Part shown: positions 1-8,580 of the stretch, one piece after another
How positions within the stretch are numbered: the first letter of the stretch is position 1
Layout of the letters: each line of letters opens with the position of its first letter
Source of the DNA: an uncultured beta proteobacterium
GTDB lineage: Bacteria > Pseudomonadota > Gammaproteobacteria > Burkholderiales > Burkholderiaceae
DNA: 9,776 nucleotides
Direction of reading: 5' to 3'
Assembly (NCBI GenBank): GCA_903938955.1
Contig: CAJAFJ010000114.1
Location: 1-9,776, forward strand
Notes under the pieces: generated by a model
The model's input: only the letters and a program-made list of their open reading frames with translations
Databases searched by the model: none
Told to the model about the DNA's origin: nothing
Program-made: the position numbers and the translations under genes

Positions 1-583
1 ACGCGCCCTGACGGCGTCTGCAAAAGCGCCAACCTGAACCACAAACCGGCCTTCGCTGGCATCTGTTTTCTTCGCCGTGTCAGCGGTTTTCCCATCCAAC
101 AGCGCCTGCGCCTTGGCCGCCTCATGGACTTTGGCATCGGGCTTGGGAAGCGGCTTTTCAGCGGCTTTCTCAACCACCTTGGGCTCAAGGCTGGCTACTT
201 TTTTAACCGGCTCATGCCCCTTTTCCGGCAGACTTGAAGGCACTATTTCTTCTGTTTTCTGGGCGTCCGCCTTTTCCGTCACCGCAACGGCAGGGGCGAC
301 CGGCGCGGCCGCTTCAGGCTGGGTCACATCCACCGCAGCCGGTGCGGGGATGCTCAGGGGCCGGGCCTTGTTCTTGTCAGGGATCTCGATCGGGGTGTCG
401 ACAGCAATCGGGCGCGGCTGCTTGTCAAACAGCATCGGTAAACCGATCACGCCGATCAGCACCAGCACCGCAGCGCCAATCAGCCGGTATTTTGGCACGC
501 TTGCGCATGCCCTCGATACTCTCGGGCTGAACCGGCGCGACCGACGGTTCGTCGCCACTTTTTCGAAATTTGAAAAAAGCCAT
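1..583 (-). CDS. DedD-like SPOR-domain inner-membrane protein, 3' partial, with an apparent +1 frameshift
   Basis: Reading starts at ATG 583 (MAFFKFRKSGDE...) and is sensible for 31 codons, to about 491. One extra A in the run at 490-493 then shifts the frame. From 489 the new frame is open to the window edge, so residues 32-194 can be read. They give one membrane helix (about residues 34-53, RLIGAAVLVLIGVIGLPMLF), a Pro/Ala/Lys/Glu-rich periplasmic linker, and the start of a SPOR domain (GRFVVQVGAFAD, near 178-189). This is the DedD/FtsN-like plan: SPOR domains bind denuded septal peptidoglycan and act in division. Without correction the first frame stops soon after the shift. A GTG at 498 could start a shorter product in the second frame. 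The gene lies 24 bases after folC on the same strand, so it is probably co-transcribed. Family assignment is firm; whether the shift is real or a sequence error cannot be told here. Confidence 0.8.
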
Positions 584-607
584 GATGTAAAAAAACTCAG
601 GGGAAGG

Positions 608-1927
608 TCAAATTTCAGGAACTTGGGTCGCGGGCATGTGTTTGGCATGAAGACGGGGCAGACCGTCCTTCAAAATGCCGCCCACGGTGTAGAACGACCC
701 AAAAACGACGATTCTATCAGTGGGGTCTGCCGCCTCAATGGCCGCCTGCAGGGCTTGCTGCGGGTCCGGCCAAGCCGTGGCCGTGGCTGTTTTTCGGGTA
801 TTTTGGGCTTGCCACTTGGCCAGCAAGCCCGCGCCGGACTCGGCCCGGGGCGTTGGCAAATCGGTGAAATACCACTTGTCAATCAAGGGATTGATCTTGA
901 CCAGCATGGCGGCCAGGTCTTTGTCAGCCATGGCCCCGAACACCGCGTGCGTGGTCGGAAAGTAGCTCATGGCATCCAGATTGGCGGTGAGTGCGGCCAC
1001 CGAATGCGGGTTGTGCGCCACGTCCAGCACCAGCGTCGGCTCACCCGGAATGATTTGAAAACGACCCGGCAGCTCGACAAACGCCAGTCCGTTGCGCACC
1101 GCCTGCGCCGTGATTGGCAGGCGCTCACGCAAAGCCGCCAGTGCGGCCAGCACGCCTGCCGCGTTGACCAGCTGGTTGGCGCCGCGCAAAGCCGGATAGG
1201 CCAGCCCGCTGTAACGGCGCCCGCGCCCGGCCCAGCCCCATTGCTGCTTATCGCCCGACACATTGAAATCCACACCAAAACGCCACAGGTCGGCGCCGAC
1301 TTCCAGCGCATGGTCCAGCACGCTTTGCGGCGGCATCGGATCGCTCACGATCACCGGGTGGCCGGTGCGCATGATGCCGGCTTTCTCATAGCCAATGCTT
1401 TCGCGGTCGGAGCCGAGAAACTCGGTGTGATCAATATCCACGCTGGTGATGATGGCGCAGTCGGGGTCGATGATGTTGACCGCGTCCAGCCGCCCACCGA
1501 GGCCGACTTCCAGAATCACCACATCGAGCTGGCTGTGCGCCATCACATCCAGAATGGCGAGCGTGGAGAACTCAAAATACGTCAGGGAGACTTCAGCCGC
1601 ATCCTGGTGCCTGGCCTTTTCCACACGGGCGAAGGCCGCGACCAATGCATCCGCCTGCACCGCTTCGCCATTGAGGCGCAAGCGCTCTTCAAAGTGCACC
1701 AGATGCGGCGAGGTGTAGACCCCGGTGTGGTAACCCGCTTGCAACAAAATGGCTTCCAGCATGGCACAGGTGGAGCCCTTGCCGTTGGTGCCCGCCACGG
1801 TAATCACCGGGCAGCCGAAACGAATTTGCAGGGACAAGGCCACGGCGCGTACCCGCTCCAGACCCATGTCGATGTTTTTGGGATGCAGTTGCTCGCAATG
1901 GGCGAGCCAGTCAGTCAGTGTTTTCAT
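608..1927 (-). CDS. folC: Bifunctional dihydrofolate synthase / folylpolyglutamate synthase
   Basis: This cytoplasmic ATP-dependent ligase of the Mur-ligase superfamily adds glutamate to dihydropteroate and to reduced folates. The 439-residue product has the P-loop GTNGKGS (46-52), followed by TSPHL and FEERLRLNG. Further motifs are LEVGLGGRLDAVN (139-151), the DIDHTEFLG segment (164-172), YEKAGI with a candidate carbamylated lysine (K182), LPGRFQ (286-291) and LDVAHNP (301-307). The length is normal. I chose ATG 1927 because GGA lies 8 bases upstream. ATG 1939 (adds MENP) is possible but has no visible Shine-Dalgarno, and the extension to 2134 runs antisense into the next gene and is not family-like. 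The SPOR-domain gene follows 24 bases downstream. The start faces the ArsC-like gene across about 60 bases that must hold both promoters; I cannot point to clear -10/-35 boxes. Confidence 0.95.
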   Translation of the reverse strand: MKTLTDWLAHCEQLHPKNIDMGLERVRAVALSLQIRFGCPVITVAGTNGKGSTCAMLEAILLQAGYHTGVYTSPHLVHFEERLRLNGEAVQADALVAAFARVEKARHQDAAEVSLTYFEFSTLAILDVMAHSQLDVVILEVGLGGRLDAVNIIDPDCAIITSVDIDHTEFLGSDRESIGYEKAGIMRTGHPVIVSDPMPPQSVLDHALEVGADLWRFGVDFNVSGDKQQWGWAGRGRRYSGLAYPALRGANQLVNAAGVLAALAALRERLPITAQAVRNGLAFVELPGRFQIIPGEPTLVLDVAHNPHSVAALTANLDAMSYFPTTHAVFGAMADKDLAAMLVKINPLIDKWYFTDLPTPRAESGAGLLAKWQAQNTRKTATATAWPDPQQALQAAIEAADPTDRIVVFGSFYTVGGILKDGLPRLHAKHMPATQVPEI

Positions 1928-1987
1928 AGGGTTTTCCATACGGTTGTGGATTGTCGCCGACCTTGAGCCGATGGCATGATTCGGGGC

Positions 1988-2362
1988 ATGAACACCCCCA
2001 CTACAGCCCCCACCGTGACCGTTTTCGGCATCCCCAACTGCGACACCGTCAAAAAAGCGCGCACCTGGCTGACCGGCCAGGGCGTTGATTACCTGTTTCA
2101 CGACTTCAAAAAACAAGGCGTTCCCGCCGACCAACTCCCTAGCTGGATCGCCGCCGTCGGCTGGGAAAAGCTGCTGAACCGCAAGGGCACCACCTGGCGC
2201 AAGCTCGACGACGCCACCCGCAATGCCGTGGTGGACGCGACGACCGCCAGCGCGGTGATGCTGGCCAACCCGAGCGTGCTCAAACGCCCGGTGGTGGTGT
2301 GGGGCGATGGTACGGTGAGCGTCGGGTTCGAGGTCGCCAGCTTCGCGGCCCGCCTGCCCTAA
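1988..2362 (+). CDS. ArsC/Spx/MgsR-family thioredoxin-fold protein (YffB type)
   Basis: The 124-residue product has the ArsC-family fold signature: beta strand TVTVFGIPNCDTVKKA with a single N-terminal active-site cysteine (C18), then GVDYLFHDFKKQGV, the GWEKLLNRKGTTWRKL segment (58-73), and NPSVLKRPVVVWGDG with the conserved Lys-Arg-Pro (99-101). This matches the YffB subgroup, thought to be glutathione-dependent thiol reductases, rather than dedicated plasmid arsenate reductases. No arsR, arsB or acr3 gene is nearby, so an arsenic role is not supported by context. Start ATG 1988 puts the beta strand at the usual distance from the N terminus; ATG 1976 would add only MIRG. The gene is divergent from folC and 67 bases upstream of ppnP, which may share its transcript. 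Confidence 0.88.
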   Translation: MNTPTTAPTVTVFGIPNCDTVKKARTWLTGQGVDYLFHDFKKQGVPADQLPSWIAAVGWEKLLNRKGTTWRKLDDATRNAVVDATTASAVMLANPSVLKRPVVVWGDGTVSVGFEVASFAARLP

Positions 2363-2382
2363 AATTACGGGTTACCGTTGGC

Positions 2383-2395
2383 CTGACGTCGTCAG
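2383..2395. repeat. Short perfect dyad between the ArsC-like gene and ppnP
   Basis: CTGACG and CGTCAG are perfect inverted arms around one central T. No T-run follows on either strand, so this is not a convincing terminator. It could be an operator half-site pair or chance. It lies 35 bases before the ppnP start. Confidence 0.25.
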
Positions 2396-2429
2396 CAGCC
2401 GCCCTTATCCACCTGAACTTGCATTCACC

Positions 2430-2747
2430 ATGACCACCACCCACATCGACGGCGTGTCCGTTACCACCCAGGCCAGCGTTTACTTTGACGGCAAATGCGT
2501 CAGCCACGGCATCACGTTTGCCGATGGCACCAAAAAGTCCGTTGGCGTGGTGCTACCCGCCACCCTGACCTTCAACACCGGCGCGCCTGAAATCATGGAA
2601 TGCGTGGCAGGCTCCTGCGAGTACAAACTGGCAGGCACCGATGACTGGATGACCTCCACCCCCGGCGAAAAGTTCAGTGTGCCCGGCAACTCCAAGTTCG
2701 ACATTCGCGTGACCGAGGCTTACCACTACATCTGCCACTTCGGTTAA
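2430..2747 (+). CDS. ppnP: Pyrimidine/purine nucleoside phosphorylase (PpnP, DUF1255, cupin fold)
   Basis: The 105-residue single-domain cupin aligns by eye with E. coli PpnP (YaiE). Shared blocks are the ASVYFDGKCVSHGITF start, KSVGVVLPATLTFNTGAPEIMECVAG, the WMTSTPGEKFSVPGNSKFDIRV core and the aromatic/cysteine tail YHYICHFG. PpnP cleaves a broad range of nucleosides with phosphate to free base and ribose-1-phosphate, a cytoplasmic salvage step. It is about ten residues longer than the E. coli protein, at the N terminus (MTTTHIDGVSV). The start is ATG 2430; no strong Shine-Dalgarno is visible, so ATG choice rests on family length. It lies between the ArsC-like gene and argG, all on the plus strand. 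The 81 bases before argG contain a T-rich stretch but no hairpin, so read-through into argG is possible. Confidence 0.92.
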   Translation: MTTTHIDGVSVTTQASVYFDGKCVSHGITFADGTKKSVGVVLPATLTFNTGAPEIMECVAGSCEYKLAGTDDWMTSTPGEKFSVPGNSKFDIRVTEAYHYICHFG

Positions 2748-2783
2748 ACCGTTGGCATTCACACTCGCGTTTCGCTCTGTTTT

Positions 2784-4172
<1,389 letters not shown>

Positions 4173-4174
4173 GC

Positions 4175-5191
4175 TCAGTGATGGTGTGAGCGCAGGCGAA
4201 TGCCGGTCAGCCCGTAACTGGGCTTGAGTTGCGAGAGATAGTCTTTCGCAATCGGCGGCAACGCCGACGGGGTGATGCCCAAGGACGACAGCCCCGGCAC
4301 CTTGCCGGTGGCCACGTTGTCCACCTTCATCGAGTCCAGGTTGTCGCGACTCATCAGGGGCTTGCCGGGGGCCAGTTCCATCATCGCGGCCTGCAAACGT
4401 CCCATCCACTGGGGCAGCGCAATCACCGGGCGACCGCGCCCCTCGCGGACACCGCTGAGTTGTGCCGACAGTTGCACCAGTTCTTTCAGCGTGAATACAT
4501 CCGGGCCGCAGGCCTCAATGATGCGCGGTGATTGGGCATCCCTGGCGCCAACGCGCTTCAGGCTTTGTACCACCGCCGTGGCCACGTCCTCCACCCACAC
4601 CGGCTGAAAACGGGCATGGGCACCGGCCAGCGGCATCACCGGGAACAATTTCTGCAGTTTGGCAAACAGGTTGATGAACTTGTCTTCAGCACCAAAAATA
4701 ACGCTGGGCCGCAGAATCGTCAGCGCAAAACCGGCCTGCGCCTGGCTGTTGGCACCGGCGCCCATGGCCGCCTGCATCAACACCGCCTCGCCCTGCCCTT
4801 TGCTGCGCAGGTACATCGACGGCGCCGACTCGGCATGCAAGGCATCGGCCCCCAAGGCGCTGATATGCACCACTTGCTTGACGCCAGCCGTCACACACGC
4901 CCGCGCCAGTTTTTGTGGCAACGCCACATGCGTCTTGTCGAAGGCCGCCTGCGTACCGTGCAGGATGGCGACCAGATTCACCACCGCGTCCTGCCCCTTC
5001 AAGGCACGGGTGAGCGCCGCCTCGTCATGCACATCCAACTCCAGCACGGTGACCAAAGACAGGGGTAGCAAATGCTGCGCATGGGCGTATTTGCGGGTCG
5101 GCACCGTCACATGCCAGCCCTCACGCACCAGTTTTTCACACACATGGGCACCGACAAAACCGGTGCCACCAAGAACCAAAATATTATTCAT
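4175..5191 (-). CDS. NAD(P)-binding atypical SDR / epimerase, complex I NDUFA9-like family
   Basis: The 338-residue protein opens with a Rossmann dinucleotide-binding motif (ILVLGGTGFVGAHV, GxxGxxG at 8-14). It has an acidic residue after the second strand (LELDVHD), VVNLVAIL (70-77), HISALGA with S111, and YLRSK (Y127, K131), fitting the Ser/Tyr-x3-Lys arrangement of short-chain dehydrogenases. The order NLVAIL...ISALGAD...Y...K...ILRPSVIFG is typical of bacterial homologues of the NDUFA9 subunit, which lack a firmly known substrate. The C terminus ends in three histidines (LRSHHH). It lies 44 bases downstream of murB on the same strand, so probably belongs to the murB transcript. ATG 5191 directly precedes the Rossmann strand; its Shine-Dalgarno is weak. 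Family call is firm, reaction unknown. Confidence 0.88.
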   Translation of the reverse strand: MNNILVLGGTGFVGAHVCEKLVREGWHVTVPTRKYAHAQHLLPLSLVTVLELDVHDEAALTRALKGQDAVVNLVAILHGTQAAFDKTHVALPQKLARACVTAGVKQVVHISALGADALHAESAPSMYLRSKGQGEAVLMQAAMGAGANSQAQAGFALTILRPSVIFGAEDKFINLFAKLQKLFPVMPLAGAHARFQPVWVEDVATAVVQSLKRVGARDAQSPRIIEACGPDVFTLKELVQLSAQLSGVREGRGRPVIALPQWMGRLQAAMMELAPGKPLMSRDNLDSMKVDNVATGKVPGLSSLGITPSALPPIAKDYLSQLKPSYGLTGIRLRSHHH

Positions 5192-5235
5192 ATGCTGAAT
5201 CTACAGGATTGCGCCAGCAGGCTATTTGCGAACAG

Positions 5236-6330
5236 TTAAACAACCACCGGTTCGTGCTCCAGCATGATGCCAAAGCGCTCATAAACACTGGTTTGAATGG
5301 CGCGGGCCAGCGTCATCACCTCGCCGCCGGTGGCACCATCGCCGTCGCTACCGCCGCCCCGGTTAACCAGCACCAGCGCCTGTTTTTCGTAAACGCCGGC
5401 CTGTCCAACCGACTTGCCGCGCCAACCGCAGGAATCAATCAACCACCCCGCAGCCAGCTTGACCGAGCCATCGGCCAGGCGGTAATGCACCACCTTGGGA
5501 TCGCGGGCGATGATGTCGGCACACTGCTCGGTCGTGACCGTGGGGTTCTTGAAAAAACTGCCCGCGTTGCCGATCACATTGGGGTCGGGCAGTTTGGCGC
5601 GGCGAATCTCGCACACCCAGTCAAACAGTTGCTGCGCGGTCGGCTGCGTGCAATCATGTTCAGCCATTTTCTTGTCAATGTCAGCATAGCCAAGCACCGG
5701 CTTCCAGAGCTTGGGCAAGGCAAACCGCACGCGCAGAATCAAGGCCCGATCCTTCAGGCCCAGCGCTTGATGACCGCCCGCAGGCACGGCCTCGGCACTG
5801 CTGTGTTTAAAAATCGAATCGCGGTAGCCAAACGCACACTGTGCGGCGTTGAGCGTAAAAATCTGCCCGGTTTGAAGGTCCATCGCATCCAGCGAGTCGA
5901 AGCGGTCTTGCAACTCGACACCGTAAGCGCCCACGTTTTGCACCGGCGAGGCACCCACCGTGCCAGGGATCAGCGCCATATTCTCCAGCCCGGGGTAGCC
6001 CTGCGCCAGCGTCCAGGCGACAAAATCGTGCCAGTTTTCACCGGCACCGGCCTCAATCATGAACGCCTTGGCGGTCTCTTCAACCAACCGTCGGCCCATA
6101 ACCTCGACTTTGAGCACCACCGGTTTGACATCGCCGGTCAGCACGATGTTGCTGCCCCCGCCCAGCACAAATTTGGGCTCAGCACCCCACTCGGGATGAC
6201 TGAGCAACTCGCGCAGGTCCGATTCGCTGGCGATGCGCACCAGCGTATGGGCACGGGCCACGATATGGAAGGTATTAAAAGCCTGAAGGGGGACGTTTTT
6301 CTCGACTAACATGGCGGGATTGTCGACCAT
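5236..6330 (-). CDS. murB: UDP-N-acetylenolpyruvoylglucosamine reductase (type I MurB)
   Basis: MurB is a cytoplasmic FAD enzyme that reduces UDP-GlcNAc-enolpyruvate with NADPH to UDP-MurNAc in peptidoglycan synthesis. The 364-residue product shows FNTFHI (18-23), the FAD-binding LGGGSNIVL (57-65), [27 protein letters not shown] (split here as 111-125 and 126-137), FGYRDS with the candidate catalytic Arg (R170), [10 protein letters not shown] with the candidate proton-donor Ser (S258), and the C-terminal FGIMLEHEP glutamates. FGYRDS and the domain layout mark type I. A Gly/Ser-rich insert ([14 protein letters not shown], about 323-336) near the C terminus looks like a flexible loop. I chose ATG 6330 (GGAAG about 11 bases upstream); ATG 6312 is an alternative. 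The open frame continues to 6717, but only antisense to yajQ. The epimerase gene follows 44 bases downstream. Confidence 0.96.
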   Translation of the reverse strand: MVDNPAMLVEKNVPLQAFNTFHIVARAHTLVRIASESDLRELLSHPEWGAEPKFVLGGGSNIVLTGDVKPVVLKVEVMGRRLVEETAKAFMIEAGAGENWHDFVAWTLAQGYPGLENMALIPGTVGASPVQNVGAYGVELQDRFDSLDAMDLQTGQIFTLNAAQCAFGYRDSIFKHSSAEAVPAGGHQALGLKDRALILRVRFALPKLWKPVLGYADIDKKMAEHDCTQPTAQQLFDWVCEIRRAKLPDPNVIGNAGSFFKNPTVTTEQCADIIARDPKVVHYRLADGSVKLAAGWLIDSCGWRGKSVGQAGVYEKQALVLVNRGGGSDGDGATGGEVMTLARAIQTSVYERFGIMLEHEPVVV

Positions 6331-6345
6331 TTTGTGAGTACTTCC

Positions 6346-6831
6346 ATGCCCTCTTTTGATACTGTTTGCGACGCCAAGATGGTGGACGTGAAACACGCCG
6401 TAGAAAACACCACTAAAGAAATCACCACCCGCTTTGACTTCAAGGGCACCCCCGCCGCGATTGAACTCAAGGACAAGGAAATCACCGTCATTGGCGATGC
6501 TGAATTCCAGCTGACCCAGATTGAAGACATTCTGCGCAACAAGCTCACCAAGCGCGAAGTGGACGTGCGTTTTCTGGACATGGGCGACGTGCAAAAAATC
6601 GGCGGCGACAAGGTCAAGCGCGTCATCAAGGTGCGCAGCGGCATCGAAACCGAAATGTCCAAAAAAATCCAGCGCCTGCTCAAAGACAGCAAACTCAAGG
6701 TACAAGGCGCCATTCAAGAAGAAAAAGTGCGCGTCACCGGCGCCAAGCGCGATGACCTGCAGGCCGCTATGGCCCTGATCAAAAAAGAAATGACCGATCT
6801 GCCCCTGACCTTTGACAATTTCCGGGACTGA
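6346..6831 (+). CDS. yajQ: YajQ family nucleotide-binding protein
   Basis: The 161-residue product has the family start [19 protein letters not shown] and then [73 protein letters not shown] and the terminal FDNFRD, all shared with E. coli YajQ. The fold is two ferredoxin-like halves. Homologues have been reported to bind GTP/ATP or tRNA in vitro, and a Xanthomonas member to bind c-di-GMP and modulate transcription; none of this is shown here. ATG 6346 gives the canonical N terminus, with TGAG 7 bases upstream; the in-frame GTG 6334 would add four residues. The start is only 15 bases from the divergent murB start, so its promoter must lie inside murB. Its stop TGA overlaps the ATG of the next gene by one base, which suggests translational coupling. 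Confidence 0.95.
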   Translation: MPSFDTVCDAKMVDVKHAVENTTKEITTRFDFKGTPAAIELKDKEITVIGDAEFQLTQIEDILRNKLTKREVDVRFLDMGDVQKIGGDKVKRVIKVRSGIETEMSKKIQRLLKDSKLKVQGAIQEEKVRVTGAKRDDLQAAMALIKKEMTDLPLTFDNFRD

Positions 6832-7475
6832 TGAAAGTAGCCGCCCTGTTACTCGTCCTGCTGGCGCTCAGCCAGCAGGCCTTGGCCCAGACAGTGACAC
6901 TGTCGGGCATGCTGGGTGGCAAGGCACTGGTGATCGTCGATGGCAGCGCGCCCAAAAGCGTGGCGGTGGGCGAGACCTACAAAGGCGTCAAAGTCATCTC
7001 GACCCAAGGCGAACAGGCGGTGCTGGAGATAGCCGGCAAACGCCACAGCCTGCAGGTCGGTGAAGCCCCGGCCAGCGTCGGCAGCCAAGGCAACACGGGC
7101 GACAGCGGCAGCAAAGTGGTCTTGAGCGCGGGCAGCGGGGGCCACTTTTTAACCCAGGGACAAATCAACGGTCAGGCGGTGCAACTGCTGGTGGACACGG
7201 GTGCCTCGGTGGTGTCGTTGAGCACCGGGGATGCCGAACGGATCGGTCTGAAGTACAAAACAGGCCAGGCGGTGCACATGAGCACTGCCAACGGCGTCAT
7301 TCCGGGCTGGCGACTGAAACTAGCCTCGGTGCGCATTGGGGATGTCGTGGTGTATGAAGTGGACGCCATTGTTTCGTCGGGCGCCATGCCTTTTGTGCTG
7401 CTGGGCAACAGCTTTTTAACGCGTTTTCAGATGACACGCACCAACGACCAGATGGTTCTCGAAAAACGGTACTGA
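6831..7475 (+). CDS. Secreted retropepsin-like aspartic protease (clan AA, TIGR02281-type)
   Basis: The 214-residue protein starts with a clear signal peptide ([19 protein letters not shown], cleavage likely after residue 19), so it should act in the periplasm. Residues about 27-76 form a small beta-rich segment (ALVIVDGSAPKSVAVGETY...VLEIAGKRHSL) resembling the repeated-strand domains of GspC/PilP-type secretion proteins. The C-terminal half is a single retropepsin-like domain: GHFLTQGQINGQAVQLLVDTGAS with catalytic Asp122 in DTGAS, the flap-like region VHMSTANGVIPGWRL, and FVLLGNSFLTRF (188-199), the family's LLG-x-x-FL motif. Only one DTG motif is present, so an active enzyme would be a homodimer. 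No membrane anchor is seen after the signal peptide. ATG 6831 overlaps the yajQ stop; the next gene starts 3 bases after its stop. Substrate unknown. Confidence 0.88.
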   Translation: MKVAALLLVLLALSQQALAQTVTLSGMLGGKALVIVDGSAPKSVAVGETYKGVKVISTQGEQAVLEIAGKRHSLQVGEAPASVGSQGNTGDSGSKVVLSAGSGGHFLTQGQINGQAVQLLVDTGASVVSLSTGDAERIGLKYKTGQAVHMSTANGVIPGWRLKLASVRIGDVVVYEVDAIVSSGAMPFVLLGNSFLTRFQMTRTNDQMVLEKRY

Positions 7476-7478
7476 ACC

Positions 7479-8444
7479 ATGAGTGTGACCGTCAAGACCG
7501 AAAACGAGTACGAAGACCTGCTCAGCCTGTGGTCCGACCTGGAGTCTGGCTTGGGCATTATTCTGGGCAGCCCCGCCAGCATTCAGGAGTTTGAACAACG
7601 CGTCTGGCAGTACGACCGCTGGATGAAAGCCCTGCTGGACCGCGACACCGATGTGGGCTTGTATCTACTGTTTCAGCTGGCCTCCAACTCCCCCGTGGGC
7701 TACAGCGCCTCGCACGCGCTGGTCTGTTCCGTGCTGTGCCACCTGATCGCCGTCGACCTGCAACTGCCGCTGCCCGAGCGCAATAGTCTGGTGCATGCAG
7801 CCCTGACCATGAACATTGCCATGACCGGTCTGCAAGATCAACTGGCCGACCAACTGGACAGGCCTACCGCGGAACAGCAAATCGCCATTCGATCCCACGC
7901 GATCAAAGGTGGAATGATGTTGGCCAACATGGGCGTGATGGACGACATGTGGCTCGACACCATCCGCTATCACCACGACGAAAGCACCGACAAGGGCGAC
8001 TTGCGCACCGTGGAGCCAACCCGACGCCTGTCGCGCATTTTGCGCGTGGTGGACCGCTACGCCGCCATGATCAGTCCGCGTAAATCACGGGAAGGCCGCA
8101 GCGCGACCGAGTCAGTACGCGCCATCATCGGCAACACCGAAGAACGCAACGATGAGGTCGGCCACGCCCTGCTGCGCGCCGTGGGCCTGTGCCCGCCGGG
8201 CACCTACGTGCGCCTGGACAGCAAAGAAATCGCCGTGGTCATGCGCCGCAGCAGCAAGCCCAACCTGCCGCATGTGGCCATTGTGATCAACGAAGCGGGC
8301 ATGCTGATGAACCCGCCGCGCCTGCACCGCACCGCCAACGGCAGTCCTGGCATCAAGTCCGCCCTGGCCGCATCAATGGTGCGCGAGCGCCTCAACCACC
8401 ATTTGATTTTGCAGCTCGGCGCCTATGCGGCGGCACACACCTGA
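7479..8444 (+). CDS. Protein with a degenerate HD-GYP-like (HD superfamily) domain
   Basis: The 321-residue soluble protein has no signal peptide or membrane helix. Residues about 60-215 follow the HD-GYP helical layout: GLYLLFQLAS, then SASHALVCSVLCHLIA with the first helix histidine (H79), AALTMNIAMTG where an HDxGK motif is expected, SHAIKGGMML (H140), TIRYHHDESTDKGDL (H165, H166) where HHE-xx-DGxGYP is expected, and LSRILRVVDRYAAMISPRKSREGRS, matching the common RILxVVDxYDAMxSxRxYR helix. The His-Asp pair is replaced by Met-Asn (111-112) and GYP is absent. Active HD-GYP enzymes hydrolyse c-di-GMP with these residues, so this protein is probably a non-catalytic sensor or scaffold. Residues about 235-290 form a C-terminal beta-rich part found after HD-GYP domains. 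It lies 3 bases after the protease gene, in an apparent three-gene operon with yajQ. Confidence 0.75.
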   Translation: MSVTVKTENEYEDLLSLWSDLESGLGIILGSPASIQEFEQRVWQYDRWMKALLDRDTDVGLYLLFQLASNSPVGYSASHALVCSVLCHLIAVDLQLPLPERNSLVHAALTMNIAMTGLQDQLADQLDRPTAEQQIAIRSHAIKGGMMLANMGVMDDMWLDTIRYHHDESTDKGDLRTVEPTRRLSRILRVVDRYAAMISPRKSREGRSATESVRAIIGNTEERNDEVGHALLRAVGLCPPGTYVRLDSKEIAVVMRRSSKPNLPHVAIVINEAGMLMNPPRLHRTANGSPGIKSALAASMVRERLNHHLILQLGAYAAAHT

Positions 8445-8478
8445 CGGCGGCCGAATCCAGCGCCATCAACGCGGCGAT

Positions 8479-8497
8479 GCCCCGCCACGACAGGGGC
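8479..8497. other. Weak GC hairpin after the HD-GYP-like gene
   Basis: GCCCC (8479-8483) and GGGGC (8493-8497) can pair over a 9-base loop, 34 bases after the stop at 8444. No T-run follows on the plus strand, so it is at best a weak transcript-end element. The rest of the 8445-8580 spacer holds only the terminator listed next. Confidence 0.25.
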
Positions 8498-8511
8498 TGG
8501 ATGTTCAGACC

Positions 8512-8537
8512 AAAAAAAGGTGCTCTTGCGAGCACCT
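8512..8537 (-). terminator. Intrinsic terminator of the porin gene
   Basis: On the minus strand AGGTGCTC, loop GCAA, GAGCACCT forms a perfect 8-bp stem (8537-8518) with a GNRA-type tetraloop, followed directly by a run of T (8518-8512). It lies 43 bases after the porin stop at 8581. On the plus strand the stem is preceded by the A-run and followed by GTCAATCATTTC, so it would act only weakly for the convergent yajQ operon. Confidence 0.92.
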
Positions 8538-8580
8538 GTCAATCATTTCATGGAGTAAAAAAACGAATTGCGCCGAGCCC

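Noticed and set aside
486..498. Programmed frameshift or transcriptional slippage in the DedD-like gene
   Set aside because: A run of four A is too short for efficient slippage, and no classic +1 shift site or stop-codon context is present at the junction.
77..1966. 629-codon open frame on the plus strand
   Set aside because: It lies antisense to folC and the DedD-like gene, has a low-complexity, Arg/His/Gln-rich product with no domain, and is explained by GC-rich third positions of the real genes.
1940..2134. N-terminal extension of FolC to 508 residues
   Set aside because: The extra residues do not resemble FolC and run antisense through the ArsC-like gene.
1988..2362. Arsenic resistance operon
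   Set aside because: The ArsC-like protein is of the YffB type and no arsR, arsB or acr3 homologue is nearby.
5209..6309. 366-codon open frame on the plus strand
   Set aside because: Antisense to murB; no recognisable domain and an Arg/His-rich composition typical of shadow frames.
6331..6717. N-terminal extension of MurB to 493 residues
   Set aside because: The extension is antisense to yajQ, and the remaining 364 residues already exceed the usual MurB length slightly.
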